NCBI RefSeq assembly: GCF_014196915.1
Contig: NZ_JACIEP010000003.1
Location: forward strand, 310,001 to 374,000
Direction of reading: 5' to 3'
DNA from: Dysgonomonas hofstadii
GTDB lineage: Bacteria > Bacteroidota > Bacteroidia > Bacteroidales > Dysgonomonadaceae
DNA: 64,000 nt
The notes under the pieces are model-generated. The model saw only the letters and a program-made list of their open reading frames with translations. It did no database searches and was not told the origin of the DNA. The translations under genes were made by a program, and so were the position numbers. Below, piece after piece: positions 45,377 to 53,362 of the stretch; the stretch's first letter is position 1, and each line of letters begins with the position of its first letter.

Positions 45377-45904
45377 ATGCTTTTAAAAAATTCGCAGATA
45401 GCATTACGCGCTGTTGAGCCCGAAGATCTGGATACTCTCTACAAATGGGAGAACTCAACTGCCTTATGGATACATGGCAATACGCTTGCTCCTTATTCGA
45501 AACTCGTACTGCGTCAATATATAAACGATGCTTTGGAGATGGATATTTACCAGAGTAAACAACTGCGTCTGATGGTCACCTATACCGAAAACGGAGCCAC
45601 AATAGGCACTGTCGACCTGTATGATATAGATGCCCACCATCGCCGGGCCGGAATCGGTATATTAATAGACGAGGCCTACAGGCAGAAAGGTTATGCATTC
45701 CAGGCTTTGCAACTGATGGCCGATTATGCATTCAGTTTTCTATACCTGCACCAGATATATGCCTACATTTCAATATCAAACACAAAAAGTATAGCTTTAT
45801 TTGAGAAATCGGGCTATAAGAAAATCGGTGTATTAAAAGACTGGATACAACGTACCGATAAATTCGAAGACGTTAAACTCTATCAACTGATCAATATAAA
45901 ATGA
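45377..45904 (+). CDS. GNAT family N-acetyltransferase
   Basis: From the ATG at 45377 the product is 175 aa and starts within the family fold (LRAVEPEDLDTLYKWE); the longer frame from 45329 runs into the repeat. It has the GNAT acetyl-CoA loop (RRAGIGILIDEAYRQKGYAFQAL) and the closing FEKSGYKKIG segment. It looks like a RimJ/SpeG-type enzyme that acetylates a protein N-terminus or small amine; the substrate is unknown. It overlaps the next gene by 4 bases (ATGA). Confidence 0.88.
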   Translation: MLLKNSQIALRAVEPEDLDTLYKWENSTALWIHGNTLAPYSKLVLRQYINDALEMDIYQSKQLRLMVTYTENGATIGTVDLYDIDAHHRRAGIGILIDEAYRQKGYAFQALQLMADYAFSFLYLHQIYAYISISNTKSIALFEKSGYKKIGVLKDWIQRTDKFEDVKLYQLINIK

Positions 45905-46464
45905 ATGAAGATATAAAAAAAGCCTTTGACGTACTGGTTGCGGGAGGTCTTATACTCTACCCTACCGACACCATTTGGGGAATAGGATGCGATGCCACAA
46001 ATGAAGACGCCGTACGCCGCGTTTACGAACTGAAAAGGCGTAACGACAGCAAAGCTCTTATCACCCTGCTCGACAATCCTGTAAAACTTGATTTCTACAT
46101 AGATGGCGTACCCGATGTGGCCTGGGATCTGATAGAACTGACCGATAAACCACTTACCATAATATATGACAATGCCCGTAATCTTGCAACTAACCTGATA
46201 GCAGAAGACGGTAGCATTGCTATTCGTATTACGAAAGAAGAATTCTCAAATAAGCTGTGTCAACGCTTCCGCAAAGCGCTTGTCTCTACATCGGCCAACA
46301 TTAGCGGAGAACCATCACCTGCGAATTTCGATGAAATAAGCGATGAAATAAAAAGCGGTGTAGATTATATAGTTAGTTACAGACAAGACGATACCACTAA
46401 ATCAAAGGCCTCAAGCATTATAAAGCTTGGAAAGTCGGGAGAAGTAAAAATAATAAGGGAATAA
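45901..46464 (+). CDS. Threonylcarbamoyl-AMP synthase, TsaC/Sua5/YwlC family
   Basis: The 187-aa product matches the single-domain YrdC family. It has the YPTDTIWGIGCDA strand (about 20-32), the KRRNDSKALI loop that binds ATP/threonine, and STSANISGEPSP (about 130-141). It makes threonylcarbamoyl-AMP, used for the t6A37 modification of ANN-decoding tRNAs. Length fits TsaC, not the longer Sua5. It is coupled to the GNAT gene by a 4-base overlap. Confidence 0.95.
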   Translation: MNEDIKKAFDVLVAGGLILYPTDTIWGIGCDATNEDAVRRVYELKRRNDSKALITLLDNPVKLDFYIDGVPDVAWDLIELTDKPLTIIYDNARNLATNLIAEDGSIAIRITKEEFSNKLCQRFRKALVSTSANISGEPSPANFDEISDEIKSGVDYIVSYRQDDTTKSKASSIIKLGKSGEVKIIRE

Positions 46465-46472
46465 GTTGAACA

Positions 46473-47048
46473 ATGGCCGGGCAATACACTGAGGATATAA
46501 AATTTGAAAACCAATCTTTTACCGGAGGTTTGGAGAAAGAGACTTTCGATAATTGCACCTTTATCAATTGCGATTTTTCAAATGCAAAGGTACTTTCATG
46601 TACATTTACCGATTGCATCTTTACAAATTGTAATCTTGCGATGACTAACTTTACACAATCGACTATGGATAGTGTCGAGTTCAAGCATTGTAAGATATTA
46701 GGGGTAAAGTTCAATCACTGCAATGACTTTATATTCAGTGTAAATTTTGACAACTGTATATTGGATTACGGTTCTTTCGAGAAACGCAAGATGAGCAAAA
46801 CAGCCTTTAAAGACTCATCTCTCAAAGGTGTTGATTTTGGGCATGCTGACCTCGAACAAGCCAAATTCATCAATTGTGATCTTAGCGAAACTATTTTCTA
46901 TAATACGAATATACAAAAGGCTGATTTTACTTCAGCCTATAATTATATAATAGACCTTGGCCAGAACCGGATAAAAAAAGCCCGTTTTTCGAAAGACGGA
47001 CTGACAGGGCTTTTAAGGCATTTCGATATTGTAATAGAAGAAAACTAA
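46473..47048 (+). CDS. Pentapeptide-repeat protein
   Basis: The 191-aa product consists largely of A(D/N)LxX-like five-residue repeats (for example FDNCTFINCDFSNAKVLSC, NCDLSETIFYNTNIQKADF), which fold as a right-handed square beta-helix. Many repeats have Cys at the second position. A short non-repetitive C-terminus follows. Some family members mimic DNA to protect gyrase, but no role can be assigned here. It is 8 bases after the tsaC-like gene and in its operon. Confidence 0.93.
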   Translation: MAGQYTEDIKFENQSFTGGLEKETFDNCTFINCDFSNAKVLSCTFTDCIFTNCNLAMTNFTQSTMDSVEFKHCKILGVKFNHCNDFIFSVNFDNCILDYGSFEKRKMSKTAFKDSSLKGVDFGHADLEQAKFINCDLSETIFYNTNIQKADFTSAYNYIIDLGQNRIKKARFSKDGLTGLLRHFDIVIEEN

Positions 47049-47061
47049 CATATAAACTGAA

Positions 47062-48339
47062 ATGAAAGAAGAAAAGAAAAACCTGGAGACAATATGTGTT
47101 CAGGCCGGTTGGACTCCTAAAAAAGGAGAGCCGCGTGTATTGCCTATCTACCAGAGCACAACGTTTAAATACGAAACCAGTGAACAGATGGCTAAACTCT
47201 TCGACCTAGAGGAAAGCGGCTATTTTTACACTCGCCTGCAAAACCCGACAAATGACGCCGTTGCCGACAAAATATGCCAGCTCGAAGGTGGAGTAGCCGC
47301 TATGCTTACCTCGTCGGGACAAGCTGCTAATTTTTATGCGATCTTCAATATATGTTCGGCCGGAGATCACTTTGTAAGCGCATCGGCTATATACGGCGGC
47401 ACATACAACCTGTTCTCCGTTACATTGAAAAAACTGGGAATCGATGTTACTTTCATCGATCAGGAAGCTTCGGATGAAGAGATAAAGAAAGCCTTCCGGC
47501 CAAATACTAAAGCCCTCTTTGCCGAAACTATCGCCAATCCGGCAATGAATGTACTGGATATAGAGAAATTTGCCTGCATAGCCCAATCTCAGGGCGTGCC
47601 ACTGATTATTGACAACACCTTCCCTACCCCGATCAATTGTCGTCCTTTCGAATGGGGCGCCGACATAGTCGTACATTCCACTACCAAATATATGGATGGC
47701 CACGCTACCAGTGTTGGCGGTGCTATCGTTGATAGTGGAAATTTCGATTGGGATGCCCATGCTGATAAATACCCGGGATTGACACAACCCGACGATTCTT
47801 ATCACGGCCTGACATATACAAAAGCGTTTGGCAAAGGAGCCTATATAACCAAAGCGACCGTGCAACTGATGCGCGATCTGGGTTCGATACAATCGCCTCA
47901 AAATGCTTTCCTGCTCAACCTCGGACTGGAAACGCTACATTTGCGTATGCCTCGTCATTGCGAAAATGCGCTGAAAGTAGCCCGATACCTGCAATCGCGC
48001 CCCGAAGTGGCATGGGTAAATTATCCGGGACTGGAAGGCAATATATATTATGACCGTGCCCGTAAGTATATGCCGAATGGAACCTGCGGTGTGATGACAT
48101 TCGGACTGAAAGGCGGACGAGACGCATCTGTCGGGTTTATGGACAGGCTGAAACTGGTAGCCATAGTAACCCATGTGGCCGATGCCCGTACATGCGTATT
48201 GCATCCCGCGAGCCATACCCACCGTCAGTTGAGTGACGAACAGCTAATTGCTGCAGGTGTAGCTCCCGATCTCATCAGATTATCGATAGGGATAGAAAAT
48301 GCAGATGATATAATAAAGGATATAGAGCAGGCATTTTAA
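47062..48339 (+). CDS. metY: O-acetylhomoserine sulfhydrylase (PLP-dependent)
   Basis: The 425-aa product is a Cys/Met-metabolism PLP enzyme. It has the N-terminal ETICVQAGW and PIYQSTTFKY, the YTRLQNPTND tyrosine/arginine that contacts phosphate, DNTFPTP, and the Schiff-base lysine in HSTTKYMDGH. The C-terminal HPASHTHRQL and IGIENADDI segments are typical of the MetY group as against MetB/MetC. It makes homocysteine from O-acetylhomoserine and sulfide. It is the last gene of this rightward run. Confidence 0.93.
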   Translation: MKEEKKNLETICVQAGWTPKKGEPRVLPIYQSTTFKYETSEQMAKLFDLEESGYFYTRLQNPTNDAVADKICQLEGGVAAMLTSSGQAANFYAIFNICSAGDHFVSASAIYGGTYNLFSVTLKKLGIDVTFIDQEASDEEIKKAFRPNTKALFAETIANPAMNVLDIEKFACIAQSQGVPLIIDNTFPTPINCRPFEWGADIVVHSTTKYMDGHATSVGGAIVDSGNFDWDAHADKYPGLTQPDDSYHGLTYTKAFGKGAYITKATVQLMRDLGSIQSPQNAFLLNLGLETLHLRMPRHCENALKVARYLQSRPEVAWVNYPGLEGNIYYDRARKYMPNGTCGVMTFGLKGGRDASVGFMDRLKLVAIVTHVADARTCVLHPASHTHRQLSDEQLIAAGVAPDLIRLSIGIENADDIIKDIEQAF

Positions 48340-48347
48340 TCAGACAA

Positions 48348-48415
48348 TTTGAAAATTAGCAAATTAGCCAATAATAAATATCATTTTCGAATATGCTAAT
48401 ATGCTAATTTTCAAA
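48348..48415. repeat. 21-base near-perfect inverted repeat between convergent genes
   Basis: Arms 48348-48368 and 48395-48415 match with one mismatch (TTTGAAAATTAGC outer part) around a 26-base AT-rich loop. It starts 8 bases after the metY stop and ends directly at the stop of the convergent nuclease gene, so it may act as a shared terminator. Confidence 0.8.
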
Positions 48416-51295
48416 TCATTTCTTACAGATATTAGTAAATATACACCAGCGACAGGCATCGCCCGTTGGCGTCTGGTCGAAGGGGACTTCAGGATTAAAG
48501 ATTTCTTCGAGACAAGCATCGAAGTGCGTTTTAAATTCTTCCTGATACTCCGAAAAGTCAGTAATCCGCACATCACCCCTACCCGATTTGTTTATAACAT
48601 CGGGATCGAATTTCGAATCGAACAGATTGCGGAGATAATAGATACCCGGCTCCAGTATTTTACCCGGGTTGTCTACCAGGTATAGATGGGAATACATAAA
48701 GACCTGCATTACAGCTTTAGGACGGTCTTTCAATTCTTTATCGAAAAGATCTTCCATATTTTTATAGCGAAGAATACCTTTTCCAGTTTTATAATCTATT
48801 ATTCGTAAATTACCTCTTACCTCATCTACCCTGTCAATAATACCTTTCAGGGAAACAATCCGCCCCGATGGCATCAGATAGCTTGCCCTGATCGGTTCTT
48901 CGGAATTTAAATAAACGAATGGAGTTAATTTTGCATCGGTAAGTAATACCTGCTTAATATATTTTCGTAAAACCTCACCTGTCAGATAGTTCTGCCCTGT
49001 CAGTCGCTTAATTTTATTCGTTCTAAAATAGTTTTCAGAAAACGAACGCTCTATATATTCTGTCAACAACCTATCATTCGCACATATTTTATGTAACAAA
49101 TCAGCTGTGACCATCTTTTCTTTGAAAGGTTCGTAAAGCCACTCCATCACTTTATGGAATATCGTCCCGAACATACTGGCCTCGACGGTTTCCGTTATCT
49201 CATCTTCTTCAGCCATGTTTTCCACCACCGAGAAATAGAACTGCAACGGACAATTCAGATAAGTATTTATAGCACTGGCCGATAACCGTTTATCCCCGCC
49301 CTGTAGAAAAGCATCCATTTTTTTCATCACTTCCGGCGTCTTATGGATAGAGATAGCCAGACTTTCGGATGAAGCCACTTTATATACAGCAAGTTTCTCC
49401 CTGATATCGAACGAATCGGCATACAAGTGTTTTATCTGATTGTAATAACGGCTCACTTCACCCGACTGTAACCCTTCGGTACGGGTATCATATAAAAGAT
49501 AAATCCGTTTAGCCCGGTTAATCATCCGGTAGAAATGATATGAAAATATACTATCCTGGTGTTCGTATGTTGGTAGGCTGAATCCTTTACGTAAATTATA
49601 AGGTATGAATGAACTGGTGGCTCTTTTGAGCGGAAATATACCTTCATTCATCGACAGGATGATCAGATTATCGAAATCCAAGGCACGGGTTTCCAATACT
49701 CCCATTATCTGGAGTCCGGACAAAGGCTCTCCGCTAAAAGGAACGCTGATACCAACAATCAGTTTTTTCAGTAGCTTCAGGTAGGTCTCTACTGTCATCT
49801 CCGGAAAGATATTCTTCAGTGATTCGTTCATTTTATTTATTGTTTTGTAATACTCAACAATAAATTCACCCTCTATATCTGCCGAACGGCTAATAGTCTC
49901 ATCTCCGACAGAATTTGTTGACAGCGACATTTTCAGGTACGATAATATTGCCTGCAGATAATCAGGTATATCAGCCCAGCCGGTTATAGCCTTAAAAATA
50001 AGACTTAACAACGGATGAGATTGCAATTCCTGTTCAGAAACCACTACTCTGTTATACTGTACTATATTTTGCCTCAATAATTTTGCCTGTTCGCCTGCTA
50101 TATTTACCACATATCTGTGATTGAGTATAGACAAAACCGGACGATAATAAAAACCCGTATAGTTTTCAGATCTTCTTATATTTCGCTGCAACTCAAAAAT
50201 ATGCTCCATCAGTCCGGCAATGGAACTGTTAGCCAGGCTATATCCCATCGTCACATTTATTTTGTCTATTTCCTGAGGTATGGAATACAGGGTGGGTAAC
50301 AATAAATTTTCGTCGGGTAACACCAGCGCCGTATTCATAGCCTTATCTGACGACGTGATCTGCTTTTCTTCTATTAACGATTTTATAACAGAATGCACAT
50401 ATTTTGCCTGTCCTGCCGATGATGGTATACCAATGACTTCCAACACGGGCTTTTCCATACTTAATTCTTCTGGCTCTAATGATAATTGAGAAGGGAATTG
50501 GACTTTATTCCTGTCTATAAAGAATGACGCTTTATTTTGCGGATCGCGCACCAATGGCGAGGAATAATCCCAATAGAAGTCGGCTATTCCCCGTCTGTTC
50601 AGATATTTTAGAAATTTTTCTTCTGATGTGCTGTGACCGTTCAGTCCAACAAATATGATCTTTTCGAATGGTAATGATACATCCGGATCGTTCGAATAAC
50701 GTTCTACAACATCCCTGAATATCATACCTTCATATGCCAGTCCGCGTTCCTGCAAAGTTTCCCGCAAAGAGCTGTAAAGGTGATAAAGTACCTCCCACAT
50801 CTCCAGAAAGTCTTTCTTTTTGTCATTCTCTCCTATCGGCAAAAAATTTGACCAGAAACGACGTATAGCTTCTATTTGTGTTTCTGTAAGAAAATCGAAT
50901 CCGGCATCTATTTCCTTCAGGTCCTTTATATTGCGAAACAACTGTTGCGCATCAACGAGATATTTGTCTACATCGTCGAAATCGTTCAGAAGCATTTCCC
51001 CCCAATAGAGAAATTCGTCGAATGTTTCTGATGTCGCGCTTATCTGCTTATAAATATCATAAAGCGTGAAGAGCATCTCTATGCGATCTGCTTTCTTATA
51101 TGGACTGAGCTTTTCGAAAAGATCGGTTACAGTCAGTATCCCGGGTGAAAAGACCGGTTTGTTGGCAATCTGAGCCAGATATTGCTGAAAAAAGATTCCG
51201 GCCCGCCGATTGGGAAAGACAAATGTAAAACGGCTGATCTGTGAGCCATAATTCTTATAGTAAGCCTGTGCAACATTATATAGGAATGGAATCAT
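48416..51295 (-). CDS. AddB/RexB-like PD-(D/E)XK exonuclease with Fe-S-type cysteine motif
   Basis: I choose the ATG at 51295; the open frame to 51367 passes through the promoter. The 959-aa product has an inactive UvrD-like helicase body (FVFPNRRAGIFFQQYL near the start, IILSMNEGIFP about 570) and a C-terminal nuclease with the active-site strand GIIDRVDEVRGNLRIIDYKTGKG (Asp and Asp-x-Lys). Four Cys, one in NCPLQFYF and three in the terminal CRWCIFTNIC, match the AddB iron-sulfur staple. AddAB-type complexes process double-strand DNA ends. No addA-like helicase gene adjoins it here. Confidence 0.87.
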   Translation of the reverse strand: MIPFLYNVAQAYYKNYGSQISRFTFVFPNRRAGIFFQQYLAQIANKPVFSPGILTVTDLFEKLSPYKKADRIEMLFTLYDIYKQISATSETFDEFLYWGEMLLNDFDDVDKYLVDAQQLFRNIKDLKEIDAGFDFLTETQIEAIRRFWSNFLPIGENDKKKDFLEMWEVLYHLYSSLRETLQERGLAYEGMIFRDVVERYSNDPDVSLPFEKIIFVGLNGHSTSEEKFLKYLNRRGIADFYWDYSSPLVRDPQNKASFFIDRNKVQFPSQLSLEPEELSMEKPVLEVIGIPSSAGQAKYVHSVIKSLIEEKQITSSDKAMNTALVLPDENLLLPTLYSIPQEIDKINVTMGYSLANSSIAGLMEHIFELQRNIRRSENYTGFYYRPVLSILNHRYVVNIAGEQAKLLRQNIVQYNRVVVSEQELQSHPLLSLIFKAITGWADIPDYLQAILSYLKMSLSTNSVGDETISRSADIEGEFIVEYYKTINKMNESLKNIFPEMTVETYLKLLKKLIVGISVPFSGEPLSGLQIMGVLETRALDFDNLIILSMNEGIFPLKRATSSFIPYNLRKGFSLPTYEHQDSIFSYHFYRMINRAKRIYLLYDTRTEGLQSGEVSRYYNQIKHLYADSFDIREKLAVYKVASSESLAISIHKTPEVMKKMDAFLQGGDKRLSASAINTYLNCPLQFYFSVVENMAEEDEITETVEASMFGTIFHKVMEWLYEPFKEKMVTADLLHKICANDRLLTEYIERSFSENYFRTNKIKRLTGQNYLTGEVLRKYIKQVLLTDAKLTPFVYLNSEEPIRASYLMPSGRIVSLKGIIDRVDEVRGNLRIIDYKTGKGILRYKNMEDLFDKELKDRPKAVMQVFMYSHLYLVDNPGKILEPGIYYLRNLFDSKFDPDVINKSGRGDVRITDFSEYQEEFKTHFDACLEEIFNPEVPFDQTPTGDACRWCIFTNICKK

Positions 51296-51323
51296 TTTTC
51301 TATCTGTATTATTTATAGTAATG

Positions 51324-51331
51324 CAAAAATA
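51324..51331 (-). promoter_or_regulatory. -7 element of the AddB-like gene
   Basis: Minus strand reads TATTTTTG, 29 bases before the ATG at 51295 and inside the longer open frame, which supports the shorter start. Confidence 0.45.
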
Positions 51332-51388
51332 ACAAATTATATATTCATTTTCCTTTTTTCTAAGCACACCAGTTCATTATTTTCAGCC

Positions 51389-51416
51389 AAAACCTGACAC
51401 ATCTGACACATATTTT
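51389..51416. repeat. Paired CTGACA dispersed motif, second copy
   Basis: AAAACCTGACACA followed by TCTGACACATATTTT. It is part of the 506-base gap 51296-51801, which also holds the third copy of the motif, a CGCAAAGTCGCAAAGACGC word near 51555, an AT-rich repeat near 51600-51640, and a terminator; no gene is seen in it. Confidence 0.5.
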
Positions 51417-51528
51417 AGTTTAATAGTTTTTAAGTTTTAGCTACACTCTGTTCCGCTGAACGCTGTTTCTAGCTTGCTAGTTTTATTATTTATAAACCAG
51501 TATACTTTTACTGGCACACTATAATGTT

Positions 51529-51554
51529 AAAACCTGACACTTCTGACAGATTTT
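51529..51554. repeat. Paired CTGACA dispersed motif, third copy
   Basis: AAAACCTGACACT followed by TCTGACAGATTTT, nearly the same as the copy 140 bases to the left. Confidence 0.5.
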
Positions 51555-51705
51555 CTCGCAAAGTCGCAAAGACGCTAAGTATAATTCTCAGGTTTTTGTA
51601 TTTCACATTCATAACTTATAACTCATAATTTATAATTACTTTACTTACATAGATAAAGTTCCCAGAGAAAAATGCAGATTCAATTACTGATCCGTATATA
51701 CAAAT

Positions 51706-51741
51706 AAAAGAGGAGCGAGAAATCAGATTCTCTCCTCTTTT
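51706..51741 (-). terminator. Intrinsic terminator of the small-membrane-protein operon
   Basis: AAAAGAGGAG (51706-51715) pairs perfectly with CTCCTCTTTT (51732-51741), with an inner AGAA/TTCT extension; T-rich on both sides. It lies 60 bases past the stop of the 38-aa gene. Confidence 0.8.
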
Positions 51742-51751
51742 AAATAAAGAT

Positions 51752-51776
51752 TGTCCCACCCTAAAATAGGTTGACA
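51752..51776. mobile_element. Possible solo insertion-sequence end
   Basis: A 25-base stretch begins TGTCCCACCC and ends AGGTTGACA, with a weak dyad (TTGTC-ACC / GGT-GACAA). It looks like a terminal inverted repeat of IS3-type elements, but this is from memory of such ends, and no second end or transposase is seen in the window. Confidence 0.3.
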
Positions 51777-51801
51777 AAAAATCTATGTTTACAGAAAAAA
51801 A

Positions 51802-51918
51802 TTATTCTATCTCTTCACCATATAATTCGTCGCTTGTAGGAGCTGTTACTAAACTAAAGATAATACATACCCAGGATATTAACTGGTATGTCAATAAAAT
51901 ATAAAACCATGTATTCAT
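51802..51918 (-). CDS. 38-aa single-pass membrane protein
   Basis: A frame from the ATG at 51918 to the TAA at 51802 encodes MNTWFYILLTYQLISWVCII then VTAPTSDELYGEEIE. One hydrophobic helix (about 4-25) with an acidic C-terminal tail. A strong GGAGGA ribosome-binding site stands 6 bases before the ATG, which is rare for this phylum and supports it being real. It is the last gene of a run of three small membrane proteins. Function unknown. Confidence 0.6.
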   Translation of the reverse strand: MNTWFYILLTYQLISWVCIIFSLVTAPTSDELYGEEIE

Positions 51919-52000
51919 TGTTTGTCCTCCGAAAAATTATCGTTACTGAAATCTGTTGATATGAGAAAATTTCTGTCTAAATTCTATTATTTAATATTGT

Positions 52001-52267
52001 CTACGAGTGAAAATGTTTACGCGTGCAGGATAAGCTGTCATCCATATTCAGGGTGTCTGCCGGAACCGGAGTTTTCCTCCATTCTGGTCTTTCGTTCCTT
52101 ATAGAATCTGTTTTTTTCAAAAGACTAGCCTCTCCTTTCTTATTATACATAAAAATGAAGACCAAAAGTGCTCCGATAAAAAACACAGGATAAACGACAA
52201 ATGTGAATAAAGTATATAGATTCAGCTTACCAAACATAACCTTATTTCTATTAGTTGGAATATTCAT
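52001..52267 (-). CDS. 88-aa single-pass membrane protein
   Basis: The product has one hydrophobic helix (about 18-41, LYTLFTFVVYPVFFIGALLV) followed by a basic, polar tail of about 45 residues. The first ATG (52267) overlaps the preceding gene by 17 bases; a second ATG at 52237 has AAGG just before it and would give 78 aa. No domain recognised. Probable inner-membrane protein with a soluble tail, co-transcribed with its two small neighbours. Confidence 0.6.
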   Translation of the reverse strand: MNIPTNRNKVMFGKLNLYTLFTFVVYPVFFIGALLVFIFMYNKKGEASLLKKTDSIRNERPEWRKTPVPADTLNMDDSLSCTRKHFHS

Positions 52268-52511
52268 TTTTTAATGGATTAACTTTTTTATTACTCTCTC
52301 CGCCGGCAGGTAAAGAATCTGACAACAAATAGTCGACCTGAGCAATACCATTATCTATTTCGTCTGAATGCGTTTTTGTATTCTGATCATTATCAACATA
52401 CTCTTTTTTAGTTCCAGTTCTGTCCATTACCAAATGAACCCCCATCATAATGATAAAGGCAATCATATAGGATAACATCTTGGTTTTCCCTTTAAGAGTG
52501 TTCTTTTTCAT
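52251..52511 (-). CDS. 86-aa single-pass membrane protein
   Basis: The N-terminus is basic (MKKNTLKGKTK), then one helix (about 12-30, MLSYMIAFIIMMGVHLVM), then an acidic/polar tail of about 55 residues (DNDQNTKTHSDEIDNG). The layout is the same as that of the next gene, although the tails have opposite charge, so the two could pair. It is the first gene of the run. No known family recognised. Confidence 0.6.
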   Translation of the reverse strand: MKKNTLKGKTKMLSYMIAFIIMMGVHLVMDRTGTKKEYVDNDQNTKTHSDEIDNGIAQVDYLLSDSLPAGGESNKKVNPLKNEYSN

Positions 52512-52603
52512 AATTTCAATTTTATAGATTTTACTCTAAAAAAACACTCTATTATTGTGATCTGTGTTGTGTATTTGTGTAATGACGCATCAATAGTTAA
52601 AGG

Positions 52604-52672
52604 AAGTAGGAACCCGGATAAGAATAGAAAGGATTGACAACTTTAGACAAATCAGGGGTTGGGTTCCTACTT
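52604..52672. terminator. Long-loop hairpin between the small-protein cluster and the 219-aa gene
   Basis: AAGTAGGAACCC (52604-52615) pairs perfectly with GGGTTCCTACTT (52661-52672) around a 45-base loop. It begins 12 bases past the stop of the 219-aa gene and could end that transcript; T content after it on the minus strand is moderate. Confidence 0.55.
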
Positions 52673-52684
52673 TTTCCAGCTTAG

Positions 52685-53344
52685 CTACTTGCGCCAGTTT
52701 CTTGCTTGCTTACGCAATCGGTCAAGCGAATTCTCGTTCGATTGTACCGTATCTTGTCTTACTGCTTTTGGTTTTTCTCCTTCGATTTTTGCATTAGTAG
52801 TCACCTTCTGTTGAGGTAACTTCGCCAGGAATTTATTATAAGCCTGTTGCAAATTGGTGGCCTCCTGAGTATTCAGATCAATGTTTTGGTAACCCTGAGC
52901 ATAATGAACCGTGAAATTCTTTATAAGCGTATTGCTCAGGAAGGATAAATCTCCTGTGAAAATCACCCTTATATCTGCCGTTTTCTGGGCAACAGTACTC
53001 ATTCTACGGGCTTTGGCATATCTTGCTGCCTTTAGTTCATATTTGCCGTTATTGGTAACACAGTCTAGCTTCTCGTTCTTGTAATACTCCACAGGTACCG
53101 CTTCTTCGAATATGGCATCGGTAAACATATACTTTAACGAAAGATGCAAAAACTTAGAACCTTCTTCCGATATAAAACGGACAGAAATCATCGGTTCTTT
53201 AAAACGGGGCTTTTTCTGTAATTTCCCCAGCGATATTGTTTCCCATTCCGAGCTTATCGAATTATTTTTAGATTCGCCCTGAGAAAAAGCGGTCAGAGTA
53301 AAAGCCGTGAACACTAATACTAATATAGTCCTGATACGGTTCAT
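52685..53344 (-). CDS. Secreted protein of unknown function in the OmpA-lipoprotein operon
   Basis: The 219-aa product has a signal peptide (about 1-22, cleavage after AFSQ). The mature part is a mix of strands and helices with many Lys/Arg; the C-terminus is polar and basic (LDRLRKQARNWRK). No domain recognised. It starts 18 bases after the stop of the 764-aa lipoprotein gene, so they probably work together in the periplasm or outer membrane. Confidence 0.65.
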   Translation of the reverse strand: MNRIRTILVLVFTAFTLTAFSQGESKNNSISSEWETISLGKLQKKPRFKEPMISVRFISEEGSKFLHLSLKYMFTDAIFEEAVPVEYYKNEKLDCVTNNGKYELKAARYAKARRMSTVAQKTADIRVIFTGDLSFLSNTLIKNFTVHYAQGYQNIDLNTQEATNLQQAYNKFLAKLPQQKVTTNAKIEGEKPKAVRQDTVQSNENSLDRLRKQARNWRK

Positions 53345-53362
53345 TTTGTTTCTATTTTTATG

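Noticed and set aside
47206-47901. 231-aa minus-strand frame over metY
   Set aside because: Shadow; MetY is complete and has all PLP motifs.
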